DNA of 10,482 nucleotides from an uncultured Prevotellaceae bacterium (GTDB lineage Bacteria > Bacteroidota > Bacteroidia > Bacteroidales > Muribaculaceae), in assembly GCA_945983195.1 (NCBI GenBank), contig CAMFSS010000046.1:1-10482 (forward strand), written 5' to 3'. The position numbers and the translations under genes are program-made. The notes under the pieces were generated by a model. The model had not been told where the DNA came from, did no database searches, and saw only the letters and a list, made by a program, of their open reading frames with translations. Below are positions 5,612-10,482 of this stretch, in pieces (positions within the stretch are counted from its first letter, which is position 1; the number at the start of each line of letters is the position of its first letter).

Positions 5612-8341
5612 TCAGCGCACAGCCTGCTTGACGTAACGGCCGTTTTTCTTTACGATGTGTATGCCAGGCTCGCGAGCGTCGATAGGGAGACCCATCACGC
5701 TGAAGTGTTGCTCGCCGGAGGCATCGTCGGTCGTAATATGGCTTACACCTGAGTCCTCGAATGTGAAGCTGTCGCCAAGGGCAAATGTGGAGCCGTGATA
5801 GGCGGCATTCACCGTCTGTACGCCCCATGTGTAGGTTTCGGATTTTGGCGGGAAGAAAGTGATCGACTTGTTGCCTCCGGCATTGCCGACAGTCTGCGAT
5901 TTGCGCACACCGTCGAGCGAGCCGCCGATGAACGAGAGGCAGTCGTTGACGAGGTTGCCCTCAGAGTCCTTCACGAAAAACTCGAAGCTCTCGCAGCCTA
6001 CAGCCGAATCAGGAGCACTCCATGAGAGAGTTACCGAGTGCTCGCCTACGCTGGCTGAGAGTGCAGAAGGGGCATTTGGGCGTGCTGCTGCCTCATTGGA
6101 GTTAAGGGCTACCACCATTGTGCGGCCAAGCTGGTCGTTGTTGAGGTAGACCGCGTCTTTGTAGTATCCTTGGCAGCAATAGTCGGGTACGCCATCGGCG
6201 TTGTAGTCGGGGAATGATATGGTCTGTTGTGTTGCACCCGGAAGTTGGGCGAAACAGTAGAACACGCCGGTGCACTTCTGGTTGGTGTAGACGTGCGCAG
6301 TGGTGTAATTGTTGATTCTATCCGACGCACCCGACACAACCAGATCGAAAGATCCGTCGCCATTCCAGTCGATTACGCCGGCAGATGTAGGGCTGTAGTA
6401 CGTCTTGTAGAGATACGTCTTCAGGTGACCTGTGATCGACTTGAAAGTGGGCTGCGAGCCGCCACGGTTAAGATACACCGTCTGCTCCCACGCTGTGTCG
6501 CCGAGGTTGCTGTCGCCTTGTCCTGCAAGATAGATGTCGGGAAGACCGTCGCCGTTGAAGTCGGCAACCTGCATGGTGCCGCCGCTCTTTGGCTTCACTG
6601 CGGTGCTGTTCTCACGCAATCCGAGCGGTGTGAATGAGCCGGGAGCAGATGCATCGTTGAGGAAAATCTCAGTTATGGCATTCATGTCGCTGTTTTTCTC
6701 AACTGTTCCGGCGAGGATAAAGTCGGTGAATCCGTCGCCATTGAAGTCGGCAGCGTAGACTTTGACATTCGACATTTGGCAGTCGGGGAGAAAAGGCACG
6801 GCGGTGAAAGCGAAGTTGTCGCCATTGAAACCGTTGTTCACAAGAATGTAGTTGTAGATGGTATTGTCCTGATAGCCCACGCACACGATGTCGGTCAGTC
6901 CGTCGTTGTTGCAGTCGAGCAGGGCGGCAGTGTGTGGTGCGCGAATGTCGAAGTCAATTGGTGCACCATCGGTATCGTAGACGGTGATAGAAGCCGCACG
7001 GAAAGTTCCGTCGCCATTGCCGAGAAACACGCCCTCGTGGTCCATTCCCTTCACATACACATCGTCGGTGGTGCTTTTGCCGATTGCCTCAAATGCCACA
7101 ATGTCGGGTATTCCGTCGTGGTTGATGTCGCAAGGTAGAAACACAGGGTATTCGGCAACCTGAATTGCCGAAGCTGCACCGTCGAGCTGAGTCCATGCCT
7201 TGGCGTCGTCGTTCCACAGGCTGATTTGCATTAGGCGGTGATTGCCGAAGCGGTCGGTTGTGATGTCGTTCTGCTTGGAGCGTGCAGCACCACCCGAAAT
7301 CATGTCGAGATAGCCGTCGTTGTTGATGTCGAGCACAAGGCTTCCGCCACGTTCGTAGCCGCGCTCTGTGTCGATGAAGCATGAAGGCTCATAGCCAATC
7401 CATCGCTCACCCTTTAGCACCGGGCGGATGAACGGCTCTTTCGAGAGTATGAGCAGGTCGTCGTCGGTGAATTGCATACGGCCAATGTAGGTGAGGCGCG
7501 GGTGTATGGCTGTGGTGCTGTTGTGTGCGTGGAAGGCGATGCGCATGTCGCCGTTGGCATCGTTGAAGATGGTGTGGTGTCCTGTTCCTACGAGGTCGTA
7601 GACGCGGCGCACAATCGGGTTGTTCGAACCCTTTTTCCATGTGGGCGACTTGAGTGAAGTGGTGGTTGCATAACCTACGGCGTAGTCAGCACTCTCGTAG
7701 CTGTTGGCAGAGTAGGTGAGATAGTAGATGCCGTTGTGCTTCACCATATTGGGGCCTTCGACCACTCGAGGCCAAATCTTCTCCCATGCAGCCGAAACCG
7801 AGAAACAGTGTTTCAGCGTTCCCGACACCGGTGTGATGTAGTCGTCGGCGAGTTCGCACATCCAGATGCAATTGCCGTCGGTGAAACGCACGAAGAACAG
7901 GTAGGCAGTGCCGTCGTCGTCGATAAACATTGAAGAGTCGATGCACTTCTCACTGCCGAGCAGCCCTTCCATCTGGTAACCTCCCACCTGCACGAAAGGA
8001 CCCAGTGGCGAGTCGGACTTGGCTGCGAATAGATGCTCATTGGCGGAAAAGTACATGATGTACTCATCGCCGATGTGATAGACTTCAGGAGCCCAAAACC
8101 ATATCGACTCGGTGCAGTCGTTCTTGTGCAGCGCGAGCTGCGACTGTTGTTCCCACTCGATAAGATTTTGCGACGTGAATACCACTATGCCATCGTTGGA
8201 ATAAGTGCCATAGGCATAGTAAGTGCCATCTTCGTAGAATACGAAAGGGTCGGCAAGCGGTAGCTTGCTTTGCTGGAATTGGGCAAACGCTATGCCTGCA
8301 AATAGCTGTAGCATAGCGAAAAACGAAAGTAATCGCTTCAT
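5612..8341 (-). CDS. Secreted GH43 glycosidase fused to a VCBS/FG-GAP propeller, Ig-like domain and sorting-like tail
   Basis: The product is 909 aa. A signal peptide (1-20, ending AFA) precedes a glycoside hydrolase family 43 five-bladed propeller (about 25-305). The expected catalytic residues are visible: base D31 in LADPFVFY, pKa-tuning D135 in CIDSSMFIDDDG, and acid E195 in VVEGPNMV. H254/H255 in GTGHHTIF match the central metal-site histidine. Family members cleave arabinose- or xylose-containing plant glycans; the linkage cannot be told here. Seven DxNxDGxxD-type calcium motifs follow at 338, 405, 476, 532, 594, 658 and 712, fitting a seven-bladed VCBS/FG-GAP propeller. Residues about 755-865 look like an Ig/FN3 domain. 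The C-terminus (EPGIHIVKKNGRYVKQ, 891-906) resembles a T9SS-type tail. No lipobox is seen, so periplasmic or surface location is inferred. It lies 121 bp downstream of tdk with no terminator between. No SusC/SusD gene is nearby. Confidence 0.88.
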   Translation of the reverse strand: MKRLLSFFAMLQLFAGIAFAQFQQSKLPLADPFVFYEDGTYYAYGTYSNDGIVVFTSQNLIEWEQQSQLALHKNDCTESIWFWAPEVYHIGDEYIMYFSANEHLFAAKSDSPLGPFVQVGGYQMEGLLGSEKCIDSSMFIDDDGTAYLFFVRFTDGNCIWMCELADDYITPVSGTLKHCFSVSAAWEKIWPRVVEGPNMVKHNGIYYLTYSANSYESADYAVGYATTTSLKSPTWKKGSNNPIVRRVYDLVGTGHHTIFNDANGDMRIAFHAHNSTTAIHPRLTYIGRMQFTDDDLLILSKEPFIRPVLKGERWIGYEPSCFIDTERGYERGGSLVLDINNDGYLDMISGGAARSKQNDITTDRFGNHRLMQISLWNDDAKAWTQLDGAASAIQVAEYPVFLPCDINHDGIPDIVAFEAIGKSTTDDVYVKGMDHEGVFLGNGDGTFRAASITVYDTDGAPIDFDIRAPHTAALLDCNNDGLTDIVCVGYQDNTIYNYILVNNGFNGDNFAFTAVPFLPDCQMSNVKVYAADFNGDGFTDFILAGTVEKNSDMNAITEIFLNDASAPGSFTPLGLRENSTAVKPKSGGTMQVADFNGDGLPDIYLAGQGDSNLGDTAWEQTVYLNRGGSQPTFKSITGHLKTYLYKTYYSPTSAGVIDWNGDGSFDLVVSGASDRINNYTTAHVYTNQKCTGVFYCFAQLPGATQQTISFPDYNADGVPDYCCQGYYKDAVYLNNDQLGRTMVVALNSNEAAARPNAPSALSASVGEHSVTLSWSAPDSAVGCESFEFFVKDSEGNLVNDCLSFIGGSLDGVRKSQTVGNAGGNKSITFFPPKSETYTWGVQTVNAAYHGSTFALGDSFTFEDSGVSHITTDDASGEQHFSVMGLPIDAREPGIHIVKKNGRYVKQAVR

Positions 8342-8373
8342 TTTGGTTAAAGAAATGTGGTTGTTGGTTAGTA

Positions 8374-8396
8374 AAAATATAGTATTCGCAAAGTTT
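8374..8396 (-). promoter_or_regulatory. Weak candidate promoter of the GH43 gene
   Basis: Two imperfect -7 boxes are present on the minus strand: AAACTTTG (8389-8396) and TATATTTT (8374-8381). Each differs from TAnnTTTG at one position. Neither has a TTTG-like -33 box at the usual spacing; the first would place it inside the C/A-rich repeats. The gene may instead rely on read-through from tdk or on an activator. Confidence 0.25.
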
Positions 8397-8408
8397 GTGG
8401 AGGGAAGG

Positions 8409-8446
8409 GTGTGGTTGTTGTGTGGTTGCTGTGTGGTTGAGTGTGG
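8409..8446. repeat. 11-bp tandem repeats upstream of the GH43 gene
   Basis: Three successive copies of GTGTGGTTGNT (8409, 8420, 8431; the third is one base short) and a partial fourth (8441-8446) are seen. A related stretch lies at 8356-8368, close to the start codon. In the minus-strand sense they read as C/A-rich CAACCACAC units with almost no capacity for secondary structure. Confidence 0.7.
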
Positions 8447-8462
8447 AGGGAGGAAATATCGG

Positions 8463-9092
8463 CTATTCGGGAATGAATTTTAGCGAGTTTTCTTCGGCAC
8501 TTTCGAGTCGGCGGCTATGCCAGCAGTGACGGCAAAGAGCCACATACTTGTCGTCGCCGCCAATTTCCACTTGGTTGCCGTCGGTGACTATGCGCCCTTT
8601 GTGGTCGATACGGGCATTTACGATAGTCTTGCGTCCGCATGAGCAAGTCGACTTTATTTCGTCGATGGTGTCGGCAATTTCAAACAGACGCTTCGAGCCT
8701 TCGAACAGGTTGGTCTGGAAGTCGGTGCGCAGTCCGTAGCACACCACGTTACTGCCATAGTCGTCGACGATTCGTGCAAGCTGGTCGACCTGGCGGCGTG
8801 AGAGGAACTGTGCCTCGTCGATGAGGATCCAGTCTTTCACCACGAGTGTTTCCTCGAAAGTTGTCTTAGCGAGTTCGTAGAGGTCGGTGTCGGGATAAAT
8901 CCACAGGCACCGGCGCTCAATGCCTATGCGTGAGCGTATCACGTTGTCGCCTTCGCGGTTGTCGATGATTGGTTTCATACACAGATATTCCATTCCACGC
9001 TCCTCGAAGTTGTAGGCCGTGGTGAGAAGGAGGGCGGTTTTAGCCGAGCCCATCGTTCCGTAGCGGAAATATAGTTTGCCTATTCGGTTCAT
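8463..9092 (-). CDS. tdk: Thymidine kinase, type II (TK1-like)
   Basis: The product is 209 aa. It phosphorylates thymidine to dTMP with ATP in the cytoplasm (pyrimidine salvage). The ATG at 9090-9092 is chosen because the frame upstream has only a GTG that abuts the -7 box, and homologues begin about ten residues before the P-loop. Visible motifs are the P-loop GTMGSAKT (12-19), the Walker B and catalytic base segment LIDEAQFLS (90-98, base E93), and CYGLRTDF (118-125). The zinc-binding lasso has C150 and C152 (CSCGRK) and C187 and C190 (CRHC). The order and spacing are close to those I recall for E. coli Tdk. The P-loop is intact. It has its own promoter and lies between an ATPase and a glycosidase that have no evident link to nucleotide salvage. 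Confidence 0.95.
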   Translation of the reverse strand: MNRIGKLYFRYGTMGSAKTALLLTTAYNFEERGMEYLCMKPIIDNREGDNVIRSRIGIERRCLWIYPDTDLYELAKTTFEETLVVKDWILIDEAQFLSRRQVDQLARIVDDYGSNVVCYGLRTDFQTNLFEGSKRLFEIADTIDEIKSTCSCGRKTIVNARIDHKGRIVTDGNQVEIGGDDKYVALCRHCWHSRRLESAEENSLKFIPE

Positions 9093-9126
9093 ATCAATTC
9101 CAATAGTTGAGGTTAAAAAGTCCACA

Positions 9127-9158
9127 CAAAGTTACGATGTTTACGGTGAAGTAGCAAG
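9127..9158 (-). promoter_or_regulatory. Bacteroidota-type promoter of tdk
   Basis: Minus-strand TAACTTTG (9127-9134) matches the -7 consensus exactly. CTTG lies 20 bp upstream (9155-9158). The predicted leader is about 28 nt to the ATG at 9092. This placement also argues against translation from the GTG at 9125. Confidence 0.65.
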
Positions 9159-9187
9159 AAAAGATGATATAACTTTTCACAGTAATT

Positions 9188-10363
9188 TCAGTAATTCATA
9201 CCAAAGTGCCAAAGAGGAATCACGTTGCCGAAGCCATGGCGAATGTCATCTTTTACCACAAATCCATGTTGGGCTGAAGCAATCTGCTTTTTCCCTTTTT
9301 TTGCTCCACCCACCTCAAAAGTCATGTCGCCGATGCTGAAATCGCTTATGCGCGAAGCCAGCACGTTGTTGCGCACTTTCATTTGGTTGAAGAAGAAAGT
9401 TTCGCGCACATTTCCCACATTCGGCTCGCTGCTGGCGAGGGCGTACATGAGGTTTGTGTTGTCGAGATACACTTTTTCCACTTTGCCGAGCGAGCGCAGC
9501 CCCTTGGTATCGTCGCGGAGCAGTCCTATCATGCCAGCCGACTCCAGATAGTTGAGATAATCGGGAATAGAGTTCTTGCTTGCATCAAGCTCTTGTGCCA
9601 GCGACGACATGTTGGGTTTCATTGGAGCAATTCCGCAAATAATGCTCAGCAGCATGCGTAGTTTGCGGGCCGTAGACACATGCATACCGGCATATATGGG
9701 AATGTCTGATTCCACTGTCTGCACTACAATCTGCGACAATCTCACCAGATAGTTGTCGTGCATAAAGAATGGGTAATAGCCGGTGGCGAGATATTCTTTG
9801 AAAACCGCTAAAGGATATTCCAATTCAGCTACGTCTACTTTGTTGGCAATAATCTCATCAAGGCTGTAGGAGGGAACTTTTATGCCATATCGCAGGGCTA
9901 TGTATTCGCGAAACGACAGTCCTTCGAGCTTGTAGAGAATGGCACGTCGGCTGAGGTCGGACTCGCCTTTCTTTATGTCGAGGACTGATGACCCGGTAAA
10001 CACTACGTGTAACCGTGGGTGAAGGTCGTAGATAAGTTTCAGCTCACGCGACCAGCCTGCATATTTGTGGATTTCGTCGATATAGAGGTATTCACCACCG
10101 CTATTTGAGAATGAGTCGGCAAATTCCAATAGAGTATGCTTTGAAAACCAAAGGTTCTCAGCCGTGATATAGATGTGCTTCTCAGGGTTGGCAGCAGCCT
10201 TGATGTGCTGGAGTATAAGTGTGGATTTTCCAACGCCGCGAGCACCGAGTATGCCAATCAGACGGCTTTCCCAGTTGATTTCATCATACAGATAGCGATG
10301 GAATGATGTTGGAGTCAGGTCCAGCAAGTCACGCATATAGTTTACAAATGATACTTCAATCAT
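9188..10363 (-). CDS. AAA-type ATPase with C-terminal DUF4143 domain
   Basis: The product is 391 aa. The N-terminal AAA_14-type ATPase domain has Walker A GARGVGKST (40-48), Walker B YLYIDEIHK (92-100) and a sensor-like VFTGSSV (121-127). A winged-helix-like segment follows at about 251-283. The C-terminal half is DUF4143-like, with VYLDNTNLMYAL (298-309), ETFFFNQM (321-328) and FEVGGAKKGKKQI (349-361). In related proteins the last segment resembles a PD-(D/E)xK-like core; here E350 and K355/K356 are candidate residues. The ATG at 10361-10363 is chosen. The frame extends to a TTG at 10405, but that codon lies inside the -7 box. The family is abundant and multicopy in gut Bacteroidales. Its role is not established, and membership in a defence or toxin system is not shown here. 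No partner gene is visible; the next gene downstream, tdk, has its own promoter. Confidence 0.88.
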   Translation of the reverse strand: MIEVSFVNYMRDLLDLTPTSFHRYLYDEINWESRLIGILGARGVGKSTLILQHIKAAANPEKHIYITAENLWFSKHTLLEFADSFSNSGGEYLYIDEIHKYAGWSRELKLIYDLHPRLHVVFTGSSVLDIKKGESDLSRRAILYKLEGLSFREYIALRYGIKVPSYSLDEIIANKVDVAELEYPLAVFKEYLATGYYPFFMHDNYLVRLSQIVVQTVESDIPIYAGMHVSTARKLRMLLSIICGIAPMKPNMSSLAQELDASKNSIPDYLNYLESAGMIGLLRDDTKGLRSLGKVEKVYLDNTNLMYALASSEPNVGNVRETFFFNQMKVRNNVLASRISDFSIGDMTFEVGGAKKGKKQIASAQHGFVVKDDIRHGFGNVIPLWHFGMNY

Positions 10364-10402
10364 ATCAGTAATGTTTTTATCGGTTAATCTGCTTCTACTT
10401 TG

Positions 10403-10436
10403 CAAATTTACAAAAAAATCACTTTGGAGAGGGAAA
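10403..10436 (-). promoter_or_regulatory. Candidate promoter of the AAA/DUF4143 gene
   Basis: Minus-strand TAAATTTG (10403-10410) matches the -7 consensus exactly. The best -33-like element is TTTC (10433-10436), 22 bp upstream, slightly too far. Transcription would begin about 30 nt before the ATG at 10363. Confidence 0.5.
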
Positions 10437-10482
10437 AATTTGCGAAAAAGTCACTTTTGAAAGGGATTATTGTGAGATAAAT

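Noticed and set aside
5612..8341. Complete polysaccharide utilisation locus
   Set aside because: No SusC-like transporter, SusD-like lipoprotein or hybrid regulator is present on either side within the window.
9093..9125. Upstream GTG start for tdk
   Set aside because: It abuts the -7 box (9127-9134) and precedes or coincides with the likely transcription start. The ATG at 9092 gives the normal length.
9188..10363. Defence or toxin-antitoxin system around the AAA/DUF4143 ATPase
   Set aside because: No partner nuclease, methylase, toxin or antitoxin gene is adjacent within the window, and tdk downstream has its own promoter. There is no support beyond the family's uncertain role.
10364..10405. 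Upstream TTG start for the AAA/DUF4143 ATPase
   Set aside because: The TTG is part of the -7 box TAAATTTG (10403-10410), so it would not be in the transcript. The ATG at 10363 is used instead.

Overview
The window looks like chromosomal DNA from a gut-type member of the order Bacteroidales, most likely Muribaculaceae or Prevotellaceae. Three things point there: promoters of the Bacteroidota type (a TAnnTTTG -7 box with a TTTG-like -33 box), almost no Shine-Dalgarno sequences, and secreted proteins with T9SS-like C-terminal tails. The lineage is inferred from these features, because no rRNA or tRNA gene is present.

Layout, left to right. A secreted surface-type protein of unknown function (176-1870, minus) ends in two tandem hairpins, the second of which is a good intrinsic terminator. 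Then comes a small glycosyltransferase group. A family 2 enzyme (2119-3150, minus) diverges from a tight two-gene plus-strand operon (3332-4237 and 4244-5365) coding for a GT-A-like and a GT-B-like glycosyltransferase. The plus-strand pair is visibly richer in A+T than its flanks, as is common for surface-glycan loci. The 246-bp convergent gap (5366-5611) is crowded with inverted repeats, a strong minus-strand terminator and a consensus-like minus-strand promoter. It may encode a very short RNA.

The right half is all minus strand. A large secreted GH43 glycosidase (5612-8341) is fused to a seven-motif calcium-binding VCBS/FG-GAP propeller, an Ig-like domain and a sorting-like tail. Upstream of it lie thymidine kinase (8463-9092) and an AAA/DUF4143 ATPase (9188-10363), each with its own recognisable promoter. 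No terminator is visible between tdk and the glycosidase, so read-through is possible. No SusC/SusD pair is present, so the glycosidase is not in a complete polysaccharide utilisation locus within this window.

No mobile element, CRISPR array, tRNA or rRNA was seen. Nothing here is clearly a new multigene system. The points most worth following up are the possible small RNA in the convergent gap, the two-propeller GH43 architecture, and the C/A-rich tandem repeats in the glycosidase leader.
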